DNA of 64,000 bases, taken from positions 2,232,001-2,296,000 of the forward strand of contig NZ_JAFLRG010000002.1 in NCBI RefSeq assembly GCF_017315725.1. Reading direction: 5' to 3'. This DNA is from Trinickia acidisoli. GTDB lineage: Bacteria; Pseudomonadota; Gammaproteobacteria; Burkholderiales; Burkholderiaceae. The position numbers and the translations under genes were made by a program. The notes beneath the pieces were generated by a model. It saw only the letters and a program-made list of their open reading frames with translations. It had not been told where the DNA came from and did not search any database. This document shows, piece after piece, positions 1 through 8,143 of the stretch (position 1 is its first letter; each line of letters opens with the position of its first letter).

Positions 1-1904
1 TCGCCGATGCATCCGCCACGCTCGATCACCCGAGCGAAACATATCGCGTCCTACGGACGACGTCGATCGCGCGCGCGCCTCGCGTCGCGATCGTGCATGA
101 TTGGCTCGTTACCTACGCGGGCGCCGAGCGCGTGCTCGAGCAGATGATTGCTTGCTTTCCGCAGGCCGATATCTTCAGCCTCGTCGATTTCGTGGAGGAT
201 CGGAAGTTCTTGCACGGCAAGCGCGCCACGACGTCGTTCATTCAGCGGCTTCCGTTTGCCAGAAAGAAATACCGTGCCTATCTGCCGCTGATGCCGCTTG
301 CGATCGAGCAACTCGACTTGGGTGCGTACGATCTCGTCATCTCCAGCAGTCACGCCGTCGCCAAGGGCGTCTTGACGGGTCCCGATCAAGTGCATGTCAG
401 CTACGTGCATTCGCCGATTCGCTATGCATGGGATCTCCAGCACCAATACCTCCAGCAGTCGAATCTGACGCACGGTGTGCGCTCGTTCATGGCGCGCCTG
501 GTGCTTCACTACATCCGCAACTGGGATAGCCGCACGTCCAATTCCGTCGATCACTTCGTTGCCAACTCGCAGTTCATCGCGCGTCGAATCAAGAAGGTCT
601 ACCAGCGTGAGGCGCGCGTGATCTTCCCGCCCGTCGACGTGCAGTCGTTCCACGTCGGCGAGGACAAGGAGGACTTCTATCTGACGGCCTCGCGCATGGT
701 CCCGTACAAGAAGATCGATCTGATCGTCGAGGCGTTTTCGCGCATGCCGGGCAAGCGTCTCGTCGTGATCGGCGACGGGCCGGAGATGAAGGCAATTCGT
801 GCGAAGGCAGGCCCCAACGTGGAGATCTTGGGCTATCAGCCATTCGCTGTGCTTCACGATCACATGCGTCGAGCGAAGGCATTCGTGTTCGCGGCCGAGG
901 AAGATTTCGGCATTGCGCCCGTCGAAGCGCAGGCGTGCGGCACGCCGGTCATCGCGTTCGGCAAGGGCGGCGCGCTCGAAACGGTTCGCGAACTAGGCGA
1001 ACCGCACCCGACCGGGATCTTTTTCCGGGAACAGACCGTGCCGGCCGTCGTGGCGGCCGTTCGCGACTTCGAGCACAATGCGCGGCACTTTTCGGCGCTC
1101 GATTGCCGCCGGAACGCCGAACGTTTTTCGATCGCGACGTTTCGCGAACGTTTCATGGCGTTCGTCGAGCAAGTCATGCCCGGTGCGACGATGCATGGCG
1201 ACGACGCGCAATCGGACGACGATGTGAGCGGCATCGGGCATTCGCCGGCGGCGGGGCCTGTCAGAGTGCTCGCGCTCGATCAGAGCGGCGGGCTCGACGA
1301 AGCGGAAGTATCGTTGCTCAACGTCGCCAGTCATCTGAAGGAATCGGTCGAAGTGGTCCTGTTCGACGACGGCCCGTTTCGCCTGGCGCTCGAAGAGGCC
1401 GGGGTCGCGGTCGACGTGCTCGACGCACCCGTGCTCAGAGGCGCGACGCGTCGCGCGAGTCTGCCAAAGGCACGCACGCTGTCGGGCATCGTTTCGCTCG
1501 TGCGCGAGACGGTCAAGCGTGCGCGGCACGTCGATGTCATCTATGCCAATACGCCGCGCACGATGCTCGTCGGCGCACTCGCCGGCATGGTCGTGAGGCG
1601 GCCGGTGGTATGGCATTTGCGTAAAAGCGTGGGCGCCGATCCGATCGGACGTGCCCAGCGCTTCGCGCTCAAATGGTGCGCGCGCGTGGCGCTCGATCGC
1701 GCGATCGCCGACAGCACGGCCTCCAAACATGCTTTCGAGGCTTTCACGAAAGCACGCCGGCTGCGCATCGACGTCGTCGACGAAGCACCGTCGACACAAA
1801 GCTGCGCCGACGCGGTCAAGCAGCGCCAGTCGTATGTGCTGCGCAAACAGACCGAGAGCGTATCGGCCATCCTCGCGCAAGCTGCCATGCGCGGGGCCCG
1901 CTGA
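1..1904 (+). CDS. GT4 glycosyltransferase fused to a second, truncated GT4 N-terminal domain (5' end outside window)
   Basis: The frame is open back to the first base of the window, and a GTG at 93 falls inside the conserved N-terminal strand (RVAIVHDWLVTYAGAERV), so the true start is probably upstream and the gene is 5'-partial. The first ~370 residues form a complete GT-B glycosyltransferase of family 4: an acceptor half, then the donor half with VVIGDGPEM and the EDFGIAPVEAQACGTPVIAF motif that binds the nucleotide-sugar phosphate. It probably adds a sugar to a lipid-linked exopolysaccharide intermediate at the inner membrane. After a short acidic linker (about nt 1190-1250) a second region begins (VRVLALDQSGGLDEAEVS, YANTPRTMLVGALAG, RPVVWHLRKSVG) that resembles the N-terminal half of another GT4 enzyme, but the protein ends before any donor-binding half. 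galU follows 78 bp downstream and makes UDP-glucose, which fits a polysaccharide locus. GT4 assignment is firm; donor and acceptor are unknown. Confidence 0.85.
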   Translation, partial: ADASATLDHPSETYRVLRTTSIARAPRVAIVHDWLVTYAGAERVLEQMIACFPQADIFSLVDFVEDRKFLHGKRATTSFIQRLPFARKKYRAYLPLMPLAIEQLDLGAYDLVISSSHAVAKGVLTGPDQVHVSYVHSPIRYAWDLQHQYLQQSNLTHGVRSFMARLVLHYIRNWDSRTSNSVDHFVANSQFIARRIKKVYQREARVIFPPVDVQSFHVGEDKEDFYLTASRMVPYKKIDLIVEAFSRMPGKRLVVIGDGPEMKAIRAKAGPNVEILGYQPFAVLHDHMRRAKAFVFAAEEDFGIAPVEAQACGTPVIAFGKGGALETVRELGEPHPTGIFFREQTVPAVVAAVRDFEHNARHFSALDCRRNAERFSIATFRERFMAFVEQVMPGATMHGDDAQSDDDVSGIGHSPAAGPVRVLALDQSGGLDEAEVSLLNVASHLKESVEVVLFDDGPFRLALEEAGVAVDVLDAPVLRGATRRASLPKARTLSGIVSLVRETVKRARHVDVIYANTPRTMLVGALAGMVVRRPVVWHLRKSVGADPIGRAQRFALKWCARVALDRAIADSTASKHAFEAFTKARRLRIDVVDEAPSTQSCADAVKQRQSYVLRKQTESVSAILAQAAMRGAR

Positions 1905-1982
1905 GCGCTCGTATCGAGCGACGCGAAGCTTGGGATGGGCTCGCGTCGCAATTGCGATAGCAATTTCCCAAGGGAACGGACG

Positions 1983-2876
1983 ATGTTGAAAGTTACCAAA
2001 GCGGTGTTTCCGGTGGCGGGATTGGGCACTCGATTCCTCCCGGCCACGAAGGCAAGCCCAAAGGAGATGCTGCCCGTCGTCGATAAACCGTTGATCCAGT
2101 ACGCGGTCGAAGAAGCGATCGAAGCGGGCATCACCGAACTCATCTTCGTGACGGGCCGCAGCAAGCGTGCGATCGAGGATCACTTCGATACGTCGTATGA
2201 GATCGAAGCCGAACTCGAGGCACGCGGCAAGGAGAAGCTGCTCGAACTCGTGCGCGGCATCAAGCCGAGCCACGTCGATTGTTTCTATGTGCGCCAGCCG
2301 GCTGCGCGCGGCCTGGGCCACGCGGTGCTCTGCGCCGAGAAGCTCGTCGCGGAAAATCCGTTCGCGGTCATCCTCGCCGACGATCTGCTGCACGGTGCGC
2401 AGCCCGTGATGAAGCAGATGATCGACGTCTTCAACCACTATCACAGCACGATCATCGGTGTCGAAGCGATCGCGCGCGAAGACAGCCGCTCATACGGCAT
2501 CGTCGAAGGGCGCGAGTGGGAGGAGGACATCTTCAAGCTGTCGGGTATCGTCGAAAAACCTTCCCCGGAGGCCGCACCGTCGAATCTCGGCGTCGTTGGC
2601 CGGTATGTCTTGATGCCGAGCATCTTCGAGCATTTGCGTCGGCTCGAACCGGCCGTGCTCGGCGAATTGCAACTCACCGATGCGCTTCACTCGTTGCTGG
2701 CGGAAGAGCAGGTGCTCGCGTACCGCTACTACGGCAGGCGTTTCGATTGCGGCAGCAAGCTCGGATATCTGAAAGCGACCGTCGAATTCGCACTGAGGCA
2801 TCCTGAGATCGGCACGGCATTCGACACCTACTTGCGCGACTACGTCGGCCATCTCGCGTCGTCATCGTCGTCGTAA
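1983..2876 (+). CDS. galU: UTP--glucose-1-phosphate uridylyltransferase GalU
   Basis: Makes UDP-glucose from glucose 1-phosphate and UTP in the cytoplasm, the precursor for exopolysaccharide, LPS sugars and trehalose. The 297-aa protein has the usual length and opens with the nucleotidyltransferase signature KAVFPVAGLGTRFLPATKA followed by SPKEMLPVVDKPLIQYAVEEA. Further family motifs are ADDLLHGA in the uridine-binding region, YGIVEG, and the C-terminal FDCGSKLGYLKATVEFAL. I chose the ATG at 1983 because AAGGGAACGG lies just upstream and the product begins exactly at the family N-terminus; an in-frame ATG at 1935 would add 16 unrelated residues. It follows the glycosyltransferase on the same strand with a 78 bp gap and may be co-transcribed with it. 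Confidence 0.97.
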   Translation: MLKVTKAVFPVAGLGTRFLPATKASPKEMLPVVDKPLIQYAVEEAIEAGITELIFVTGRSKRAIEDHFDTSYEIEAELEARGKEKLLELVRGIKPSHVDCFYVRQPAARGLGHAVLCAEKLVAENPFAVILADDLLHGAQPVMKQMIDVFNHYHSTIIGVEAIAREDSRSYGIVEGREWEEDIFKLSGIVEKPSPEAAPSNLGVVGRYVLMPSIFEHLRRLEPAVLGELQLTDALHSLLAEEQVLAYRYYGRRFDCGSKLGYLKATVEFALRHPEIGTAFDTYLRDYVGHLASSSSS

Positions 2877-3131
2877 AGTCGTTATCAAGGTGATGTAGCG
2901 CGAAGGGGGCGTCATGCCCTGGGGACATCGCTGCTGCATCGCTTCCCGCTTTTGCTTTGCGCGCGTGCTCGGCGTCCGCCGTGCGCGCGTTTTCGCGGTG
3001 CGCGTTCATCGACACAGCGATTCATCAAGCGGACACGATTGCTTCCTATGCTGATTCACTATTCGGTCGGGTGTGGTGCGCATGAGGCGGTACTCGCCGG
3101 CCCGGGGCTGACTTTCGAACGGGAGTGTGCC

Positions 3132-3467
3132 GTGGCGATCATCGATCGGCGATCGTGGATGGAGCGTGCCTCACGAAGCAAACGTTTGTCGTGCGCATCG
3201 TTTCTCGCAGCGCGGGTATGCGTACCGACGCTGGTCACCGTCGTGGCCTGCGCAGCTTGCATGCTCGCGGCCGGATGCGATGGGGGCCACGACGATCTCG
3301 CCGCACAATCGAGCGCTGCCGATGCGACGCCGGTATTGCCGGGTACCCGCGGCGCGGTTGGGCCGTCGACGAGTAGCGGCGCCCAGCGATTCGATACCGC
3401 CAGCGGTTCGTCCGAGCGCGATGGGCCCGGTGCGCTGCTGCCGCCTGTCATGCACACGGCCGATTGA
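3132..3467 (+). CDS. small predicted lipoprotein of unknown function
   Basis: A 111-aa product if translation begins at the GTG at 3132, which has GGGAG six bases upstream; an ATG at 3159 without such a site would give 102 aa. A basic N-terminus (RASRSKRLS) leads into a hydrophobic stretch ending in a lipobox (LAAGC), so the mature protein would begin at that Cys and be lipid-anchored. The remaining ~65 residues are low-complexity (Ser, Gly, Ala, Pro, Thr) with no recognisable domain, typical of disordered Burkholderiaceae lipoproteins. It lies alone between galU and the phospholipase C gene. The lipobox and ribosome-binding site support it, but the composition is biased and no family is recognised, so it could be a spurious reading frame. 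Confidence 0.45.
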   Translation: MAIIDRRSWMERASRSKRLSCASFLAARVCVPTLVTVVACAACMLAAGCDGGHDDLAAQSSAADATPVLPGTRGAVGPSTSSGAQRFDTASGSSERDGPGALLPPVMHTAD

Positions 3468-3654
3468 CGATTCGCCGTGGGTTCCGCCGTAGTTAGTGCG
3501 ATGCAGCGGTTGCCGCAACGCTGCGTGCATCGCACTATCTGCGTCATGCTGTCCGTTGTTCTCTGGTGATTGGTTGTGCCGTAGTGCGTCGACGTGCATC
3601 GCTCATGGCGAGGCCGTCCCCGTTCCATCCCTTTGTCGGACACACGAATTCAAT

Positions 3655-5763
3655 ATGACATCGACAACCCGCCGTGACTTTCTGCGTGCCGCCGCTCAAG
3701 CGGCAGGCGCGGCCGCCGCGATGGGCGCGTTGCCCGCCGGCATTCGCAACGCGCTTGCAATCCCCGCCAACGATGCGACGCGCAGTATCGACGACATCGA
3801 GCACATCGTGATCCTCATGCAGGAGAACCGCGCGTTCGATCATTATTTCGGCACGCTTCGCGGCGTGCGCGGCTATGGCGATCGGCGCGCGATCCGTTTG
3901 CCGAACGGCAATGGCGTGTGGTATCAACCGTTGCCGGCCAACGCAGGCTACGTGCTGCCGTTCCGGCCGAGCGCGCCCGACCTCGGCATGCAATTCCTGC
4001 AAGATCTGCCGCACGATTGGACGACGACGCACGCCGCTTGGAATGGCGGCCGCTACGATCAATGGGTCGGCGCGAAGGGCACGACGACGATGGCGTACCT
4101 CACGCGCCAAGACATTCCGTTTCACTACCAACTGGCCGACGCATTCACGATCTGCGATGCGTATCACTGCGCCGGCTTGACGCCGACCGACCCGAATCGC
4201 TACTACATGTGGACGGGCTGGGTCGGCAACGACGGCAAGGGCGGCGGCCCGGTCATCGACAACGCGGAAGCGGGCTACTCGTGGTCGACCTACCCCGAAG
4301 TGCTGCAAGCCGCGGGCGTGACTTGGAAGATCTATCAAGACATCGGCACGGGCCTCAATGCGGCGGGTTCTTGGGGATGGACGCAAGACGCCTACATCGG
4401 CAACTACGGCGACAACTCGCTGCTCTATTTCAATCAATATCGCAACGCGCAGCCGGGTAATCCGCTCTACGACAACGCGCGCACGGGTACGAACGTCGCC
4501 GTCAGCGGCGGCTATTTCGACATCCTCAAGAACGACGTGCAGAACGATACGCTGCCGCAAGTGTCGTGGATCGTCGCGCCCGAGGCCTACTCTGAGCATC
4601 CGAATTGGCCGGCCAATTACGGCGCATGGTATGTCGATCAGGTACTGCAGGTGCTGACGTCGAATCCGGCGCTCTGGAGCAAGACGGCATTGCTCGTCAC
4701 CTACGATGAGAACGACGGTTTCTTCGATCACGTCGCGCCGCCGTTCGCACCGTGGTCGAAAGAGGCGGGGCTCTCGAGCGTCGACACCGCCAACGAATAT
4801 TTCGCCGGAAACGCGACCTATCCGGCCGGCCCCTATGGGCTGGGGCCGCGCGTGCCGATGCTCGTGGTGTCGCCGTGGTCGAAGGGCGGCTGGGTGTGCT
4901 CCGAGACGTTCGACCATACGTCGATTATTCGCTTCATCGCGAAGCGTTTCGGTCACGGACACAACCTCTGCGAAGCCAACATCACGCCGTGGCGCAAGGC
5001 CGTTTGCGGCGATTTGACGCGCGCATTCGATTTTGCCAATCCCAATGCGGCCTTCCCAGCGCTGCCGAGCACGAGCGGATATGTGCCGCTCGATCAGCAA
5101 CGCCATCCCGATTACGTTCCGCTGCCGCCGCTCGTGCAGGCCAAACCCGCGCAAGAGCCGGGGTTGCGTCCGGCGCGCGCGTTGCCGTACGAACTGTTCG
5201 TGCGCGCGCAGGTCGAGGCGGCCCGGTCGAAGTTGTATCTCAAGCTGACGAACACGGGGCTCGCCGGCGCGGCGTTCCATGTTTACGAGACGCAGAGCGC
5301 CAATGCCCCGCGGGCCTATACGGTCGAGCCGAATAAGCATCTTCGAGACGAATTCGCGCTCAATTCCGACGGCAGCTACGATTTCGCCGTGCACGGGCCG
5401 AACGGATTCGCGCGCCGTTTCGCGGGCCGCGCCGTCGCGGTGCATGGGTGGAGCGCGAGCGTGGCCCTGCCGGAGGTGATCGAGTCGTACGACGTGGCGA
5501 ACGGCAACGTCGAGTTGCGTCTCGAAAATACCGGGACGGCGGCGTGCGAGTTTACGGTGTCGAACGGATACGACGGCACGAGCGTGAAGCGTGGCGTCGC
5601 GGGCGGCGAAAGTGTGGACCTGTACCTCGATTTACGCGCCTACCACGCGTGGTACGACCTTCACGTCACCGTCGACACCGATGCGTCGTTCGTGCGCGCG
5701 CTTGCCGGCCACGTCGAAACGGGCCGACACAGCATGAGCGATCCCGCGTTCGGCATGGCCTGA
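3655..5763 (+). CDS. Tat-exported phosphocholine-type phospholipase C
   Basis: Predicted to hydrolyse phosphatidylcholine or sphingomyelin outside the cell, releasing phosphocholine. The 702-aa protein starts with a twin-arginine signal (MTSTTRRDFLRAAAQAAG). The phosphoesterase domain then begins with the metal-ligand region IEHIVILMQENRAFDHYFGTLRG; later come TPTDPNRYYMWTG and LLVTYDENDGFFDHVAPP, all typical of bacterial non-haemolytic/haemolytic phospholipases C. The last ~200 residues form the two C-terminal repeats of this family (around NTGLAGAAFHVYE and LRLENTGTAACEFTV). The ATG at 3655 is chosen because the Tat motif follows at once, although no clear Shine-Dalgarno is visible. No accessory PlcR-like gene follows. 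Substrate preference cannot be read from sequence. Confidence 0.93.
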   Translation: MTSTTRRDFLRAAAQAAGAAAAMGALPAGIRNALAIPANDATRSIDDIEHIVILMQENRAFDHYFGTLRGVRGYGDRRAIRLPNGNGVWYQPLPANAGYVLPFRPSAPDLGMQFLQDLPHDWTTTHAAWNGGRYDQWVGAKGTTTMAYLTRQDIPFHYQLADAFTICDAYHCAGLTPTDPNRYYMWTGWVGNDGKGGGPVIDNAEAGYSWSTYPEVLQAAGVTWKIYQDIGTGLNAAGSWGWTQDAYIGNYGDNSLLYFNQYRNAQPGNPLYDNARTGTNVAVSGGYFDILKNDVQNDTLPQVSWIVAPEAYSEHPNWPANYGAWYVDQVLQVLTSNPALWSKTALLVTYDENDGFFDHVAPPFAPWSKEAGLSSVDTANEYFAGNATYPAGPYGLGPRVPMLVVSPWSKGGWVCSETFDHTSIIRFIAKRFGHGHNLCEANITPWRKAVCGDLTRAFDFANPNAAFPALPSTSGYVPLDQQRHPDYVPLPPLVQAKPAQEPGLRPARALPYELFVRAQVEAARSKLYLKLTNTGLAGAAFHVYETQSANAPRAYTVEPNKHLRDEFALNSDGSYDFAVHGPNGFARRFAGRAVAVHGWSASVALPEVIESYDVANGNVELRLENTGTAACEFTVSNGYDGTSVKRGVAGGESVDLYLDLRAYHAWYDLHVTVDTDASFVRALAGHVETGRHSMSDPAFGMA

Positions 5764-5822
5764 ACGAACGGACACGTCCCCCGTATTTTCAGGGTTCGCG
5801 CGGTTCGGGCAAACCCTCTCTA

Positions 5823-5857
5823 CCCGTCGTCGACGGCGCTTGCCGGCCGACGACGGG
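5823..5857. other. strong GC-rich inverted repeat after the phospholipase gene
   Basis: CCCGTCGTCG at 5823-5832 pairs perfectly with CGACGACGGG at 5848-5857; the 15-nt interior can itself fold (GGC-GCTT-GCC). It lies 60 bp after the phospholipase stop codon. No T-run follows, so it is either a non-canonical terminator or an mRNA 3'-end stabilising hairpin. Confidence 0.5.
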
Positions 5858-6025
5858 CCCCATTCCCGCTGAAATAGTCGGCGGCGCGCAACAAATCCCC
5901 CCGTAAACACGCTCCCGAAACACAAAACAGATGCATGAAGCTGCGCGGCGCTTGTAGAATCCGGCGTTGAAGCGGCGCACACCGTGCGTGCTTCATGCGT
6001 TCAACGACCAACAGGTAGGAGAAAC

Positions 6026-6472
6026 ATGTCGACTTCCGCAAAGAAGGTTGCGAAAAAGGTTGCCGCCGCTCCGGCGAAAAAAGTGGCTGCCAAAAAAGTG
6101 CCCGCGAAGACTGCGGCGGCTAAGAAGGTCGCCGTGAAGGCGTCTGGCGCTCCGTCGCCGATCAAGGACACCTTCACGAAGGCCTCGCTGGCTGCCCACC
6201 TCGCGGAGCGCTCGGCTATCGAGCCGAAGTCCGTCAAGGCTGTGCTCGCCGCGCTCGAAGACACGATCCTCGGCACGGTTCACAAGAAGGGGGCGGGCGA
6301 ATTCACGCTGTCCGGCCTGCTGAAGATCGTCGTGCAAGCCGTGCCGGCGAAGAAGAAGCGCTTCGGCAAGGACCCGTTCACGGGTGAAGAGCGCTGGTTC
6401 CCGGCCAAGCCGGCAAGCGTGCGCATCAAGGCACGCGCGCTGAAGAAGCTGAAGGACGCGGCGTCGGCCTAA
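6026..6472 (+). CDS. HU-family DNA-binding protein with Lys/Ala-rich N-terminal tail
   Basis: A 148-aa nucleoid protein. Residues 1-~45 form a histone-H1-like tail of KKVA/AKK repeats (SAKKVAKKV, AKKVAAKKVPAKTAAAKK) and residues ~50-148 are an HU/IHF-type domain (TKASLAAHLAERSAIEPKSV, GEFTLSGLLKIVV, KKKRFGKDPFTGEE, PASVRIKARALKKLKDA). It would bind and bend DNA and compact the nucleoid; the tail adds non-specific DNA contacts, as in other beta-proteobacterial HU variants. The ATG at 6026 is preceded by AGGAGAA. It is monocistronic, ending in a strong terminator. A candidate -10 (TAGAAT, 5955-5960) lies 65 bp upstream, but no good -35 is visible. Confidence 0.92.
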   Translation: MSTSAKKVAKKVAAAPAKKVAAKKVPAKTAAAKKVAVKASGAPSPIKDTFTKASLAAHLAERSAIEPKSVKAVLAALEDTILGTVHKKGAGEFTLSGLLKIVVQAVPAKKKRFGKDPFTGEERWFPAKPASVRIKARALKKLKDAASA

Positions 6473-6490
6473 CGCGGCTTCGCCGAAACA

Positions 6491-6529
6491 AAAACCCGCA
6501 AAGGCGTGACGCCTTTGCGGGTTTTTTTT
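6491..6529. terminator. bidirectional rho-independent terminator between HU-like gene and cytochrome peroxidase gene
   Basis: Perfect stem AAACCCGCAAAGGCG / CGCCTTTGCGGGTTT with a TGA loop, followed by eight T on the + strand and preceded by a run of A (read as T on the - strand). It can end transcription of the HU-like gene and of the convergent gene at 6579-8018. Confidence 0.93.
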
Positions 6530-6578
6530 CGATTATCGGCTATCGAGCACCGGATGCGTCGCGCGGGGCGTTCGGCGC

Positions 6579-8018
6579 TCAATGCGAACCCGCGTCCGGC
6601 TGATATCCGTCGGTCAGCGTATGCAGGAACGCGATGATGTCCTTGATGTCGGCGTCCGTCATCGAGGGCGTGTCGCCTGGGTTGCGATCGAAAGGCGCAT
6701 CTGCCTTGTCGATGTTGGCGTGGTATTTTGCCGGCAAATCATCGTATTGCTCGACACGTCCTTGCGCATCGCGCGGGTAGATCTTGCCCGGCTCGATGTC
6801 GCGCAGGTTATAGAACTTCATCACCTGATCGAGCGAGTGATAGACGCCGTTGTGAAAAAACACCTGACGGGTGGCCGCATTGCGCAGTGTGGGCGTGAGG
6901 AACATGCCGCAGTATTGTGTTTGCGCACTCAGGTCCGTACGGTAGGGGCCGCATATGCCCATATCGTAGTAGCCGGCATTGTGATTGACGGCGAGCACCT
7001 TGTTGCGCGGCACGCCGAGCGCCTCGTATTGGTAATCGGTAAACATCGGCGGCAGGCCGTCGTGCGACGGCTTCGACAAGTGACAGCCCGCACAGTTGGC
7101 TTTTTTCGGATCGTTGAAGAGTTGCAGGCCGTGTAGCTCGGCGTGCGTCAAACGTGCACGGCCCTCGAGCCAGTAATCGTATTTGCTCGTATACGGGTGA
7201 AACGAAGGGTCTTCCACCTGGTAACGCGCGACGGCGAACATTGCTTCCGACAACAGCAGGCGCCGATTCTTGAAAATCTCCGGCCCGAAGAGCTGCAGGA
7301 ATGCCGTGCGATACGTACTGCCTTCGAATTTGCGCGCAGCGTCGTCTTCGCTCGTGTTCGCCATTTCGACGGGATTGAGCAGCGGTCCGAACGCTTGCGC
7401 TTGCAGCGTGTCGGCGCGGCCGTCCCAGAACATGCCGCCTTGCGGCACCATCGCGGGCGCGGCGGGTGCGACGCCGGCTGTTTTTTGCGCGCGCGCGACC
7501 CCCGATGCCTGCACCGCTTCTTGCGCGAAGTTCGCGGGCGTATCGACGTCGCTCTGATCCGGTCCGATGCTGAAATTCGGCTGACGATACAGATACATCA
7601 GCGAAGGCGGCGGCCGGTCACCTTGCAGCGTCATCGAGGGGCCGCCGAACTGAACGGGCAATCCGTTGGGCGGCCCGTAGGCATGCGCAGGGCTGTGGCA
7701 CGACGCGCACGAAAGCTTGCCCGAAGCCGACAGGCTCGGGTCGAAAAAGATGCGTTTGCCGAGCTGTGCCATCGCGCTGAGCGGCGCGGCGGGCGGACGC
7801 TGGAGATGAACGGGGTGCGGATTGGCCCCCGTCAATTGCTCCACGATTTCACCGACGGCGGGCGGCGTGTGCTCGGGATAGGCGAGCGCCCATGCGCAGG
7901 CACCGGCTGCGGCGATGCCGATGCCGAGCGTGACAACGCGGACGAGTGAACGACGGCGCACAGCAGAGGGGTGGCGGTCGGCGGGCGGGTTCGGCAAAGC
8001 GGAATCGAGCGGCTGCAT
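6579..8018 (-). CDS. dihaem cytochrome c peroxidase / MauG-family protein
   Basis: A 479-aa exported protein with two c-type haem sites, CASCH (in GKLSCASCHSPAHAYG) and CAGCH (in KKANCAGCHLSKPSHDG), the pattern of bacterial cytochrome c peroxidases and MauG-like proteins. The N-terminus carries a basic stretch (RRRSLVRVV) and a single hydrophobic segment, so the protein is periplasmic or membrane-anchored. Length and the GKRIFFDPSLSASG start of the haem-1 domain fit the family; the segment between the haems includes MFWDGRADTLQAQAFGPLLNPVEM, typical of this group. It would reduce H2O2 with electrons from a cytochrome or carry out a MauG-like oxidation. No mau genes are nearby. It is convergent with the HU-like gene and separated from the upstream phosphatase by a terminator, so probably has its own promoter. 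Confidence 0.88.
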   Translation of the reverse strand: MQPLDSALPNPPADRHPSAVRRRSLVRVVTLGIGIAAAGACAWALAYPEHTPPAVGEIVEQLTGANPHPVHLQRPPAAPLSAMAQLGKRIFFDPSLSASGKLSCASCHSPAHAYGPPNGLPVQFGGPSMTLQGDRPPPSLMYLYRQPNFSIGPDQSDVDTPANFAQEAVQASGVARAQKTAGVAPAAPAMVPQGGMFWDGRADTLQAQAFGPLLNPVEMANTSEDDAARKFEGSTYRTAFLQLFGPEIFKNRRLLLSEAMFAVARYQVEDPSFHPYTSKYDYWLEGRARLTHAELHGLQLFNDPKKANCAGCHLSKPSHDGLPPMFTDYQYEALGVPRNKVLAVNHNAGYYDMGICGPYRTDLSAQTQYCGMFLTPTLRNAATRQVFFHNGVYHSLDQVMKFYNLRDIEPGKIYPRDAQGRVEQYDDLPAKYHANIDKADAPFDRNPGDTPSMTDADIKDIIAFLHTLTDGYQPDAGSH

Positions 8019-8059
8019 CGGGTCGTTGGCGAAACGTGGCGTGCGATCTGATTCGATCT

Positions 8060-8092
8060 AATAAAAGGCCACAGCCCGTTGCCGGGCTGTGG
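8060..8092 (-). terminator. rho-independent terminator of the AcpA-like phosphatase gene
   Basis: On the - strand, CCACAGCCCG and CGGGCTGTGG (8069-8092) form a 10-bp stem with a 4-nt loop, followed by CCTTTTATT. It lies 52 bp past the stop codon of the phosphatase gene. Confidence 0.85.
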
Positions 8093-8143
8093 GGATTCAT
8101 TGCTGAGCCAGCGCACCTTTCGGTGCGCCCAGCGCTCAGGCGA

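Noticed and set aside
993..2444. 483-codon open frame on the - strand
   Set aside because: Spans the ends of two well-supported + strand genes (glycosyltransferase and galU) and encodes no recognisable protein.
3544..5445. 633-codon open frame on the - strand
   Set aside because: Antisense to the phospholipase C gene, Arg-rich composition, no start context or recognisable domain.
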